Assembly: GCA_046348225.1 (NCBI GenBank)
Contig: JAXMEQ010000005.1
Location: forward strand, 248,001 to 312,000
DNA length: 64,000 nt
Reading direction: 5' to 3'
From: JAXMEQ01 sp046348225
GTDB taxonomy: Bacteria > Pseudomonadota > Gammaproteobacteria > Burkholderiales > Burkholderiaceae_C
A model generated the notes under the pieces. It was not told the DNA's origin. It saw only the letters and a program-made list of their open reading frames with translations, and did no database searches. This document shows, piece after piece, positions 18,251 to 26,423 of the stretch. A program made the position numbers and the translations under genes. Numbering within the stretch: position 1 is the first letter of the stretch; each line of letters begins with the position of its first letter.

Positions 18251-19258
18251 TTATAGCGTGTTGTGGTAGCTGGTCACCCGCTCGACCTCGTTCTTCGAGC
18301 CCAGGATCACGCTCACCCGTTCATGCAGCTTGGCCGGCTGGATGTCCAGGATGCGCTGGCGGCCATTGGTGGCGGCGCCACCGGCCTGCTCCACCAGCCA
18401 GCCCATGGGGTTGGCCTCGTACATCAGGCGCAGCTTGCCGGGCTTGTCGGGCTCGCGCTTGTCCCAGGGGTACATGAAGATGCCGCCGCGCGTGAGGATG
18501 CGGTGCACATCCGCCACCATGCTGGCGATCCAGCGCATGTTGAAGTCCTTGCCGCGCGGGCCATCCTTGCCCTGCAGGCATTCGTCGATGTAGCGCTTCA
18601 CCGGCGCATCCCAGTGGCGCATGTTGCTCATGTTGATGGCAAATTCCCTGGTGTCCGGCGGGATCTGCACGTTCTCCTCGACCAGCACGAACGAGCCCTG
18701 CTCGCGGTCCAGCGTGAACATGGCCACGCCGTCGCCCACGGTCAGCACCAGCGTGGTCTGCGGGCCATAGATGCAGTAGCCGGCCGCGACCTGCCGGTGG
18801 CCCGGCTGCAGAAAGTCGCTTTCGTCCACGCCCCGGTCGCCGTCGGGCATCTTGAGCACGCTGAAGATGGTGCCGATGCTCACATTCACGTCGATGTTGC
18901 TGGAGCCGTCGAGCGGGTCGAACAGCAGCAGGTACTCGCCCTGGGGGTAGCGGTTGGGCACCACGTAGATGCCGTCCATTTCCTCGCTGGCCATGGCCGC
19001 CAGGTGGCCACCCCATTCGTTGGCCTCGATCAGCACCTCGTTGGCGATGATGTCGAGCTTTTTCTGCACCTCGCCCTGCACGTTCTCGCTGGTGGCCGTG
19101 CCCAGCACGCCGCCCAGCGCGCCCTTGTTCACCGCCTGGCTGATGCTCTTGCAGGCGCGTGCCACCACTTCAATCAGCAGCCGCAGCTGCGACGGAATGT
19201 GGCCGTCCACCCGCTGCTGTTCCACCAGGTAGCGGGTCAGGGAGATTTTCTTTGTCAT
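18251..19258 (-). CDS. fbp: Fructose-1,6-bisphosphatase, class 1
   Basis: Gluconeogenic enzyme of 335 residues, usual class 1 length. The metal-binding signature D-P-L-D-G-S-S is at about 114-120, and the C-terminal G-K-L-R-L-M-Y-E-A-N-P-M and Q-A-G-G-A-A are conserved. The N-terminus M-T-K-K-I-S-L-T-R-Y-L is standard. It starts 9 bases after the pepN stop and ends 12 bases before tRNA-Thr, so it is in the prfB > HAD > pepN > fbp > tRNA run. Confidence 0.97.
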   Translation of the reverse strand: MTKKISLTRYLVEQQRVDGHIPSQLRLLIEVVARACKSISQAVNKGALGGVLGTATSENVQGEVQKKLDIIANEVLIEANEWGGHLAAMASEEMDGIYVVPNRYPQGEYLLLFDPLDGSSNIDVNVSIGTIFSVLKMPDGDRGVDESDFLQPGHRQVAAGYCIYGPQTTLVLTVGDGVAMFTLDREQGSFVLVEENVQIPPDTREFAINMSNMRHWDAPVKRYIDECLQGKDGPRGKDFNMRWIASMVADVHRILTRGGIFMYPWDKREPDKPGKLRLMYEANPMGWLVEQAGGAATNGRQRILDIQPAKLHERVSVILGSKNEVERVTSYHNTL

Positions 19259-19267
19259 GGGTCTCTT

Positions 19268-21946
19268 TCAGTCGGCGAGGGCGCGCGTCACGACCTCACG
19301 CACATCATTGCTCAGATCGGCTTTGGCGGCGACGCGGGCGATGGCTTCGCGCGCGGCGCTGCGGCAGGGTTCCACCAGCTTCTTCCAGCGGTCCAGCGCG
19401 CGGGCCAGCCGTGCCGCCACCTGCGGGTTGATGGCGTCCAGCTCGATCACGCGCTCGCTCCAGAACACATAGCCTGCCGCGTCGGTGCGGTGAAAGGCAC
19501 CCGGGTTGGCGCTGCAGTAGCTGAAGATCACGCTGCGTGCGCGGTTGGGGTTGCGGATGTTGAAGTCCGGGTGCTTCATGAGCTGGCGCACCACCGGCAG
19601 CACGTCGCCGCCGCGGTCCGGTGCGCTGGCCTGCAGCGCAAACCATTTGTCCAGCACCAGGGCTTCCTCCCTGAACATCGCATGGAAGCGCGCCAGCGCC
19701 GGTGCGGCCAGTTCATGCCCGCTGGAAACCAGTGCTGCCAGCGCATTGAAGCGGTCCGTCATGTTGCTGGCGTCCTTGAAGCGCTGCAGGGCCTTGCCGG
19801 GCCAGACAGCGTCACCGTCCAGCCGCGCGGCCAGGCACAGCTGGGACAGCGCCAGCCCCGCCAGCGCGCGGCGCCCGCTGGACACCGGGTCGGGCCGGTA
19901 GGCGCCGTTGTCGCGGTGGGCTTCAAACGCCCATTCCCAGTCGCTGCGCAGCGCGCGGGCCAGCTGTTCGCGCATGGCCTCGCGCACCGCATGGATGCGC
20001 TGCGGGTCCACCGCATCGAGCTGTTCGGCGATGTAGGCCTCCGACGGCAGCGTCAGTACCAGCTCCTTGAAGGCGGGGTCCAGGGTCGGGTTGCGCAGAA
20101 TGCCGCGCAGCGCCCCGATGTACCCATCGTCCAGAAAAATTTCGTCTGCAGCCCGCACCGGATCTGCGTGAGGCGCTATGAAATTGATAGCGCGTCGGAG
20201 CGACAGGCGTTGCGCTGCTTCCCAGCGGTTGAAGGGGTCGCTGTCGTGCGCGAGCAGCGTGAGCAATTGCGCGTCGCTGTAATCGCAGTCGAGGATGACT
20301 GGGGCGCTGAAGCCGCGCAGCAGTGACGGCACGGGCTCGGCGTCGACGTCATCGACCGTCAGCGTTTCGCTGGCATCGGTCAGCACATGCAGGCCGGCGG
20401 CCAGTTCGCGGCCATCCGGCGCCACCAGGCCCCAGGCCAGCGGGATCACAAAGGGTTCTTTCACCGGCTGGCCGGGCGTCGGCGCGCAGCTTTGCGACAG
20501 CGTCAGCGTGTAGCGGCGCGCGGCGGCGTCGTACTGGCCGGTGGCCTGCGCGCGTGGCGTGCCGGCCTGGCTGTACCAGCGCTTGAACTGTGGCAGCAGG
20601 TTGGCCAGCGTCGAGCCGGGGTTGGCGTCGGCAATGGCCTGGGCAAAGTCGTCGCAGGTCACGGCCTGGCCATCGTGGCGGGCGAAATACAGTGCCATGC
20701 CCTTTGTAAAGCCATCGCGGCCCACGAGGGTTTGCATCATCCGCACCACCTCGGCACCCTTTTCATAGATGGTGACGGTGTAGAAGTTGTTGATTTCCAG
20801 GTAGCTGTCGGGCCGCACCGGGTGCGCCATGGGCCCCGCGTCCTCGGGGAACTGGGCGGTGCGCAGCACGCGCACGTCTTCAATGCGCTTGACGGCGCGG
20901 GCCGAGGCCTCGCCCGCCAGGTCCTGGCTGAATTCCTGGTCACGGAACACCGTCAGGCCTTCCTTCAGGCTCAGCTGGAACCAGTCGCGGCAGGTCACGC
21001 GGTTGCCCGTCCAGTTGTGGAAGTATTCGTGGCCGACCACGCTTTCAATGTTGGCGAAGTCCACATCCGTCGCGGTGGCCTGGCTGGCCAGCACGTACTT
21101 GGTGTTGAAGATGTTCAGGCCCTTGTTCTCCATGGCCCCCATGTTGAAGTCGCTGGTGGCGACGATCATGAAGCGCTCCAGGTCCAGCGGCAGGCCAAAA
21201 CGGGCTTCGTCCCAGGCCACGCTGGCCATCAGCGAGTTCATGGCGTGCTCGGTCTTGTCCAGGTCGCCAGGGCGCACATAGACCTGCAGCAGGTGCTCCT
21301 TGCCGGCGCGCGAGGTGATGCGCTGCTCGCGGCACACCAGCTGGCCGGCCACCAGGGCGAACAGGTAGCAGGGCTTGCGGTGCGGGTCCACCCAGGTGGC
21401 GAAGTGGCGGCCATCGTCCAGCGCACCCTGTGCCACCAGGTTGCCGTTGCTCAGCAGCACCGGATAGCGGGCCTTGTCGGCGCGCAGCGTCACGCTGTAG
21501 CTGGCCATCACGTCCGGCCGGTCCAGGAAGTAGGTGATGCGGCGGAAGCCCTCGGCCTCGCACTGGGTAAAGAACGAGTCGTTGCTGACATACAGGCCCA
21601 TCAGCTTGGTGTTCTTGGCCGGCACGCAGGTGGTGAAGATTTCCAGGTCAAACGGCTCGTGGCCCGCGGGCAGGTTCTCCAGCACCAGCTGGGAGCCTTC
21701 CATCTTGAAGCTGGTGCCCTGGCCGTTGACCAGCACGCGGGCCAGGTTCAGCTCTTCGCCGTCGAGCTTGAGCGGCTGCGCGGGCACATCGGGGTTGCGG
21801 CGCAGGCGCATCTTGTTGAGCACCCGGGTCTTGGCCGGGTCGAGGTCGAACGTCAGTTCGACCGTGTCGATCCAGAAGGCGGGCGCCTGGTAGTCGGCCC
21901 GGTGGACGGCCGTGGACTGGCCCTGTCCGTCACGCAGTAGCAGCAT
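19268..21946 (-). CDS. pepN: Aminopeptidase N (M1 family)
   Basis: An 892-residue zinc aminopeptidase, slightly longer than the roughly 870-residue E. coli enzyme. G-A-M-E-N (about 267) is the exopeptidase motif; H-E-Y-F-H-N-W (about 303) with a downstream Glu in L-K-E-G-L binds zinc. Residues about 586-594 (A-I-N-F-I-A-P-H-A) are encoded by repeat copy C (20135-20191), which is in frame, so the gene stays open. The start overlaps the end of the HAD gene by 17 bases. The repeat-encoded residues fall in the helical C-terminal region, away from the active site. Confidence 0.96.
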   Translation of the reverse strand: MLLLRDGQGQSTAVHRADYQAPAFWIDTVELTFDLDPAKTRVLNKMRLRRNPDVPAQPLKLDGEELNLARVLVNGQGTSFKMEGSQLVLENLPAGHEPFDLEIFTTCVPAKNTKLMGLYVSNDSFFTQCEAEGFRRITYFLDRPDVMASYSVTLRADKARYPVLLSNGNLVAQGALDDGRHFATWVDPHRKPCYLFALVAGQLVCREQRITSRAGKEHLLQVYVRPGDLDKTEHAMNSLMASVAWDEARFGLPLDLERFMIVATSDFNMGAMENKGLNIFNTKYVLASQATATDVDFANIESVVGHEYFHNWTGNRVTCRDWFQLSLKEGLTVFRDQEFSQDLAGEASARAVKRIEDVRVLRTAQFPEDAGPMAHPVRPDSYLEINNFYTVTIYEKGAEVVRMMQTLVGRDGFTKGMALYFARHDGQAVTCDDFAQAIADANPGSTLANLLPQFKRWYSQAGTPRAQATGQYDAAARRYTLTLSQSCAPTPGQPVKEPFVIPLAWGLVAPDGRELAAGLHVLTDASETLTVDDVDAEPVPSLLRGFSAPVILDCDYSDAQLLTLLAHDSDPFNRWEAAQRLSLRRAINFIAPHADPVRAADEIFLDDGYIGALRGILRNPTLDPAFKELVLTLPSEAYIAEQLDAVDPQRIHAVREAMREQLARALRSDWEWAFEAHRDNGAYRPDPVSSGRRALAGLALSQLCLAARLDGDAVWPGKALQRFKDASNMTDRFNALAALVSSGHELAAPALARFHAMFREEALVLDKWFALQASAPDRGGDVLPVVRQLMKHPDFNIRNPNRARSVIFSYCSANPGAFHRTDAAGYVFWSERVIELDAINPQVAARLARALDRWKKLVEPCRSAAREAIARVAAKADLSNDVREVVTRALAD
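20135..20191 (+). repeat. Dispersed repeat, copy C (inside pepN)
   Basis: Core CTGCGTGAGGCGCTATG at 20164 followed by AAATTGATAGC; left arm contains TGCAGCCCGCACCG as in copy E. It lies antisense to pepN, where it is read A-I-N-F-I-A-P-H-A. Confidence 0.8.
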
Positions 21947-22607
21947 GGAGTGTCTCCAGAAAGTCGGTGTTCAGCAGTTCGTGGTAGTTGCGAATGTGCG
22001 CCATCACATGGGGGCCGTCGAGTTCTGCGGCGGTGTGGCCAGTGCAGACCGCCACCGCCCGCATGCCAGCGCGCCGGGCCGCCTCGATGCCAAACGGTGC
22101 GTCCTCAAACACGACGCATTGCGCCGGATCGGCGCCCAGGCGTCGGGCGACTTCCAGAAAGATCGCGGGCTCGGGCTTGCCGGGCAGGCCCTCGTCACCA
22201 CCCACCACCGCATGCGGCGGTGGCGTCATGGCCAGGTGGCGGAACACGAATTCAATGTTGTGGCGGTCCCCCGCCGTGCCCACGCCCACCTTGTGCCCGC
22301 GCGCCATGGCCTGCGCCGCAAAGGCCCGGAAGCCTGTCACCTCGGTGAATACCGGCGCAAACAGCTCGCGGTAGGCGGCTTCCTTTTGCTGGATCAGGGC
22401 CCAGGCTTCGTCGTCCGGCAGTTCGCGCTGGAACAGCTCCCGCATGCATTCGGGGCCGTTGCGCCCGGTGGTGCGGCGCATCAGGTCGGGCAGGTCGATG
22501 CTCAGGCCGTGGCTGTCAGCGAACACCGCCCAGCTTTTCAGGTGCCAGGGCATGGAGTCGACCATGGTGCCGTCCATGTCGAAGATCAGCGCGGGGCGAT
22601 GGCTCAT
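21930..22607 (-). CDS. HAD-family phosphatase (phosphoglycolate phosphatase / beta-phosphoglucomutase-like)
   Basis: A 225-residue HAD subfamily IA hydrolase. Motif 1 is F-D-M-D-G-T (D10 and D12), motif 2 is G-T-A-G-D near residue 109, and motifs 3 and 4 are K-P-E-P-A-I-F and F-E-D-A-P-F-G-I. The cap domain lies between motifs 1 and 2. The substrate is likely a small phosphosugar but is not determinable. Its ATG overlaps the prfB TGA (ATGA), and its end overlaps pepN by 17 bases, indicating translational coupling along the run. Confidence 0.93.
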   Translation of the reverse strand: MSHRPALIFDMDGTMVDSMPWHLKSWAVFADSHGLSIDLPDLMRRTTGRNGPECMRELFQRELPDDEAWALIQQKEAAYRELFAPVFTEVTGFRAFAAQAMARGHKVGVGTAGDRHNIEFVFRHLAMTPPPHAVVGGDEGLPGKPEPAIFLEVARRLGADPAQCVVFEDAPFGIEAARRAGMRAVAVCTGHTAAELDGPHVMAHIRNYHELLNTDFLETLHAATA

Positions 22608-23708
22608 ACACCCTGCTTCAGGCTGGCTTCAATGAAGGCATCGAGGTCGCCGTCCAGCACCTTCTGGGTGGCCGAGATTTCCACGCCGGTGCGCAGGTCC
22701 TTGATGCGGCTGTTGTCCAGCACATAGCTGCGGATCTGGTGGCCCCAGCCGACATCGGTCTTGGTGTCTTCGAGCTTTTGCTGCTCTTCCATGCGCTTGC
22801 GCATTTCGTAGTCGTACAGGCGGCTTCGCAGGCGCTGCCAGGCGACGTCGCGGTTGCTGTGCTGGCTGCGCCCGTCCTGGCACTGCACCACGATGCCGGT
22901 GGGGATGTGGGTCAGCCGCACGGCCGAGTCGGTCTTGTTGATGTGCTGGCCGCCGGCGCCACTGGCGCGGAAGGTGTCGGTGCGCACATCCGCCGGGTTG
23001 ATGTTGATCTCGATCGAGTCATCGATCTCGGGGTACACAAACACGCTGGCAAAGCTGGTGTGGCGCCCGCCCGAGCTGTCGAACGGGCTCTTGCGCACCA
23101 GCCGGTGCACGCCGGTTTCGGTGCGCAGCAGGCCAAAGGCGTACTCGCCCTCGATTTTGATGGTGGCGCTCTTGATGCCGGCCACGTCGCCTGCGGTTTC
23201 GTCTTCCACCGTGGCCTTGAAGCCCTTGCGTTCGGCGTACTTGAGGTACTGGCGCAGCAGCATGCTGGCCCAGTCGCAGGCCTCGGTGCCGCCGGCGCCG
23301 GCCTGGATGTCCAGGAAGGCGGGCAGGGGGTCCGCCGGGTTGTTGAACATGCGGCGGAATTCCAGCGCCTCGACGTCCTTGGCCAGCTTGGCGGCTTCGG
23401 CCTCGAGGGTCTGCAGGCCGGCCTCGTCGCCCTCGGCCTTGCTCATCTCATACAGCTCGAGGTTGTCCGCCAGCTCGCGCGTGAGGTTGCCGAGCATGAC
23501 CACCACGCCGCTCAGGGCCTTCTGTTCCTTGCCCAGCTCCTGGGCCTTCTTCGAGTCGTTCCAGACGTTGGGGTCTTCGAGCGAGGCGTTGACGGTTCTC
23601 AGGCGCTCCGATTTGGCATCGAAGTCAAAGATACCCCCGTAGCGCTTCGGTGCGCGCGCTCAGGTCCTTGAGCGTGGTGCCAATGAGGTTGATGCGTTCT
23701 GCGTCCAT
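22604..23708 (-). CDS. prfB: Peptide chain release factor 2, with programmed +1 frameshift
   Basis: RF2 recognises UAA and UGA. ATG 23708 opens a 27-codon leader frame (M-D-A-E-R-I-N-L-I-G) that ends at an in-frame TGA (23625-23627) within C-T-T-T-G-A-C. A +1 shift there joins D-F-D-A-K-S-E-R and the rest, giving about 367 residues. S-P-F (near 204) is the anticodon-like tripeptide and G-G-Q (near 251) the catalytic loop. This is the well-known autoregulation: low RF2 favours the shift. It leads a run with HAD, pepN, fbp and tRNA-Thr. Confidence 0.98.
23625..23637 (-). promoter_or_regulatory. prfB: RF2 programmed frameshift site
   Basis: On the minus strand, GGGGGTATCTTTGAC contains an internal Shine-Dalgarno-like G run, the slippery CTT codon, the UGA stop, and the disfavouring C after it. 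This is nearly identical to the canonical bacterial site. Confidence 0.96.
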
Positions 23709-23741
23709 GGTCGGGTCCTGCCTGTGTTTGGGTAACCCGCC

Positions 23742-23747
23742 ATTTTA
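23742..23747 (-). promoter_or_regulatory. Candidate -10 element for prfB
   Basis: TAAAAT on the minus strand lies 34 bases upstream of the prfB ATG in a 58-base gap. No convincing -35 is visible; the call rests on the AT-rich hexamer in a GC-rich gap. Confidence 0.35.
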
Positions 23748-23766
23748 GTTCCCGCAGGGCCCGGGC

Positions 23767-24669
23767 TCAGGCGATGAAGGGCTCGATCAGGTTCGCCAGC
23801 TGCGCCGGCTGGTCGTGGTGCAGCATGTGGCCGGCGTCGGTGACCACGGCGCGCTGCAACTGCGGCACGGCCTTCAGCCGCTCGTGGTATTCGGCCAGGG
23901 TGTATTTGCCCTGCCACCACTGGTCGAGGCTGTTGTCGGTGGCTTCCACCGCCAGCACCGGCGCGCTGATCTGGCTGTACAGGGCCAGCACCTCTTCCAC
24001 CCGGAAAAGCTGCGCATTGACGATCTTGTGCGCTGGGTCGCCCATGATTTCCCATTGGCCCTGCGCGTTGGGCCGCGCCCAGTGCGGCGCCAGCCAGTCG
24101 GCCTTGTCCTGCGACAGGCGGGGGTTGGTTTTCATCAGGCGGCTGGCCACGCCCGCCACGTCGGCGTAGGGCTTGAGCGCCATGTCGCCCCGGTGAAGCG
24201 CCTTGAGCTCGTCCATCCAGCGGGCGTAGCGCCCCGGCGCCTGGGCCGGCCGGGTCGCCGGCATGCCAAAGCCTTCCAGATTGACCAGCCGCCGGATGCG
24301 CCCGGGGCGCGTACCGGCATAGAACATCACCACATTGCCGCCCATGCTGTGGCCCACCAGGTCCACCGGCGCGTCGGGGCTGTAGTGGTCGAGCAGGAAG
24401 TCCAGGTCTGCCAGGTAGTCGGGGAACCAGTAGTTGTCGGTGCCAGGGCATTCGGTCAGGCCATAGCCGCGCCAGTCGGGGGCAATGACGTAGCGGTCCC
24501 GGGCGAAGGCATCCACCACGAACTGGTACGACGCCGCCACGTCCATCCAGCCATGCACCATCACCAGCGGTGCCTGACCCGGGGTGGGGGTGCCCCACAA
24601 ACGAACGTGGTACTGGAGGTTGCGGATCGGGACAAACTCGCTGCGCGAGCTTCGGCGGGCTTGGTACAT
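23767..24669 (-). CDS. Alpha/beta hydrolase
   Basis: A 300-residue alpha/beta-hydrolase fold enzyme. V-H-G-W-M-D forms the oxyanion region (near 38), G-H-S-M-G-G carries nucleophile Ser108, and D-A-G-H-M-L-H-H supplies the C-terminal His. An epoxide hydrolase, esterase or dehalogenase-like activity cannot be resolved. Only 26 bases separate its start from the divergent acyl-CoA synthetase gene, so promoters must overlap the coding ends. It is 58 bases upstream of prfB on the same strand. Confidence 0.92.
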   Translation of the reverse strand: MYQARRSSRSEFVPIRNLQYHVRLWGTPTPGQAPLVMVHGWMDVAASYQFVVDAFARDRYVIAPDWRGYGLTECPGTDNYWFPDYLADLDFLLDHYSPDAPVDLVGHSMGGNVVMFYAGTRPGRIRRLVNLEGFGMPATRPAQAPGRYARWMDELKALHRGDMALKPYADVAGVASRLMKTNPRLSQDKADWLAPHWARPNAQGQWEIMGDPAHKIVNAQLFRVEEVLALYSQISAPVLAVEATDNSLDQWWQGKYTLAEYHERLKAVPQLQRAVVTDAGHMLHHDQPAQLANLIEPFIA

Positions 24670-24695
24670 TGACCGGATTATTCAGGAGGCAAGGC

Positions 24696-26423
24696 ATGAC
24701 TGTCAGTCAAGTCCAGGACAACTACGCCGCGCTGCACCAGGGATTCCGCTGGGCGGTGCCGGAGCAATTCAACATCGCCGAGGTGTGCTGCCGTCGCTGG
24801 GCGGCGGCACCCGACGCCGACGACCGCACCGCCATCATCGCCCACCAGCCCGACGGCACGGGCCCACGCTACAGCTTCGCGCAGCTGCAGGACGCGGCCA
24901 ACCGCCTGTCGAACGTGCTCACGGTGCTGGGCGTGCAGCGGGGTGACCGCGTGGCCATCGTGCTGCCGCAGCGCTTTGAAACCGCCGTGGCCTACATGGC
25001 CGTGCTGCAAATGGGGGCGGTGGGCATGCCGCTGTCCACGCTGTTCGGCCCCGAGGCGTTGGAGTATCGCCTGCAGGACAGCGAGGCACGCGTGGCCATT
25101 TGCGACAGCGCGTCGGTGGAAGCCATCAACGCCGTGCGTGACGACTGCCCGCTGCTGGAGACGGTGATCGGCGTCGGCGAAGCCAGCCAGATCGCCGACC
25201 TGGACTTTGACCTGTCGCTCGCCCAGGAGCCCGGCCGGTTTGCGCTGGTGCCCACCCTGGCGGACGACCCGGCTGTGCTGATCTACACCAGCGGCACCAC
25301 CGGTCAGCCCAAGGGGGCGCTCATTCCGCACCGTGCGCTGATCGGCAACCTCAGTGGCTTTGTCTGCAGCCAGAACTGGTTTGGCTTTGACGGCGTGCGG
25401 AATGAATCGTCGGACGCCGTGTTCTGGAGCCCCGCCGACTGGGCCTGGACCGGCGGGCTGATGGACGCGCTGCTGCCCACGCTGTACTTTGGCCGGCCCA
25501 TCGTGGGCTGGAATGGGCGCTTCAGCCCCGAGCTGGCGTTCAGCCTCCTGCAGCAGCACGGCGTGACGCACAGCTTCCTGTTTCCCACTGCACTGAAGGC
25601 CATGATGAAGGCCTATCCCCACCCGCGGCAGCAGTTCAGCCTGCAGCTGCGGGCGATGATGAGCGCGGGTGAAGCCGTCGGGGACGCGGTGTTTGCGTAC
25701 TGCCGCGACGAGCTGGGCGTGCTGGTCAACGAGATGTTCGGCCAGACCGAAATCAACTACATCGTGGGCAACTGCTCAAGGTACTGGCCCGCCAAACCCG
25801 GCAGCATGGGCAAGGGCTACCCGGGTCACCGGGTGCAGGTCATCGACGACGACGGCCGTGAATGCCCGGTGGGCGTGCCGGGCGACGTGGCCGTTCACCG
25901 CTTTGACGTGCACGGCGACCCGGACCCGATCTTCTTTCTGGGCTACTGGAAGAACGAGGCCGCCACCCGTGCCAAGTACACCGGCGACTGGTGCCGCACC
26001 GGCGACGTGGCGGTGCGCGACGCCGACGGCTACCTCTGGTACCAGGGCCGGGCTGACGACGTATTCAAGGCGGCGGGTTACCGCATCGGCCCCGGGGAAA
26101 TCGAGAACTGCCTGGTCAAACACCCGGCCGTGGCCAACGCCGCGGTGGTGCCCAAACCCGACCGCGAGCGCGGTGCCGTGGTCAAGGCCTATGTCGTGCT
26201 TGCTCCTGATTTTGTAGCGGCCCGCGCAGCATCCATGAGGGCTGGGCGCGAATTTGATCAAAAAATCATTGCTGAACTGCAGGCCCATGTGCGCGGCAAA
26301 CTGGCGCCATACGAGTACCCCAAGGAGATTGAATTCATCGACGCGCTGCCGATGACGACCACCGGCAAGGTGCAGCGGCGCGTACTGCGGCTACAGGAAG
26401 AAGAGCGCGCCCGTAAGGCATGA
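24696..26423 (+). CDS. AMP-dependent acyl-CoA synthetase (medium-chain / acetate-type)
   Basis: A 575-residue ANL-family enzyme that activates a carboxylic acid to acyl-CoA via an acyl-AMP. The P-loop is Y-T-S-G-T-T-G-Q-P-K-G (about 197-207), followed by F-G-Q-T-E-I-N near 348, T-G-D-W and R-T-G-D, and the catalytic Lys in T-T-T-G-K-V-Q-R-R. AGGAGG at 24684-24689 supports ATG 24696. Residues about 502-523 come from repeat copy F and form an insert just before the C-terminal A-E-L-Q-A-H-V segment. Substrate length is unresolved. Confidence 0.94.
   Translation: MTVSQVQDNYAALHQGFRWAVPEQFNIAEVCCRRWAAAPDADDRTAIIAHQPDGTGPRYSFAQLQDAANRLSNVLTVLGVQRGDRVAIVLPQRFETAVAYMAVLQMGAVGMPLSTLFGPEALEYRLQDSEARVAICDSASVEAINAVRDDCPLLETVIGVGEASQIADLDFDLSLAQEPGRFALVPTLADDPAVLIYTSGTTGQPKGALIPHRALIGNLSGFVCSQNWFGFDGVRNESSDAVFWSPADWAWTGGLMDALLPTLYFGRPIVGWNGRFSPELAFSLLQQHGVTHSFLFPTALKAMMKAYPHPRQQFSLQLRAMMSAGEAVGDAVFAYCRDELGVLVNEMFGQTEINYIVGNCSRYWPAKPGSMGKGYPGHRVQVIDDDGRECPVGVPGDVAVHRFDVHGDPDPIFFLGYWKNEAATRAKYTGDWCRTGDVAVRDADGYLWYQGRADDVFKAAGYRIGPGEIENCLVKHPAVANAAVVPKPDRERGAVVKAYVVLAPDFVAARAASMRAGREFDQKIIAELQAHVRGKLAPYEYPKEIEFIDALPMTTTGKVQRRVLRLQEEERARKA
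26202..26266 (-). repeat. Dispersed repeat, copy F (inside acyl-CoA synthetase gene)
   Basis: On the minus strand the core reads CTGCGCGGGCCGCTAC then AAAATCAGGAGC, with an AGCCCTCATGGATG left arm like copy B. It is antisense to its host, where it is read A-P-D-F-V-A-A-R-A, the same frame as copies C and D. Confidence 0.7.

Noticed and set aside
18263..20326. 687-codon plus-strand open frame opposite fbp and pepN
   Set aside because: It lies antisense to two secure genes; long antisense frames are normal in high-GC DNA. Its translation is low-complexity and lacks domains.
20387..21940. 517-codon plus-strand open frame opposite pepN
   Set aside because: Same reason: it is the complement of the catalytic half of pepN, and has no recognisable protein features.
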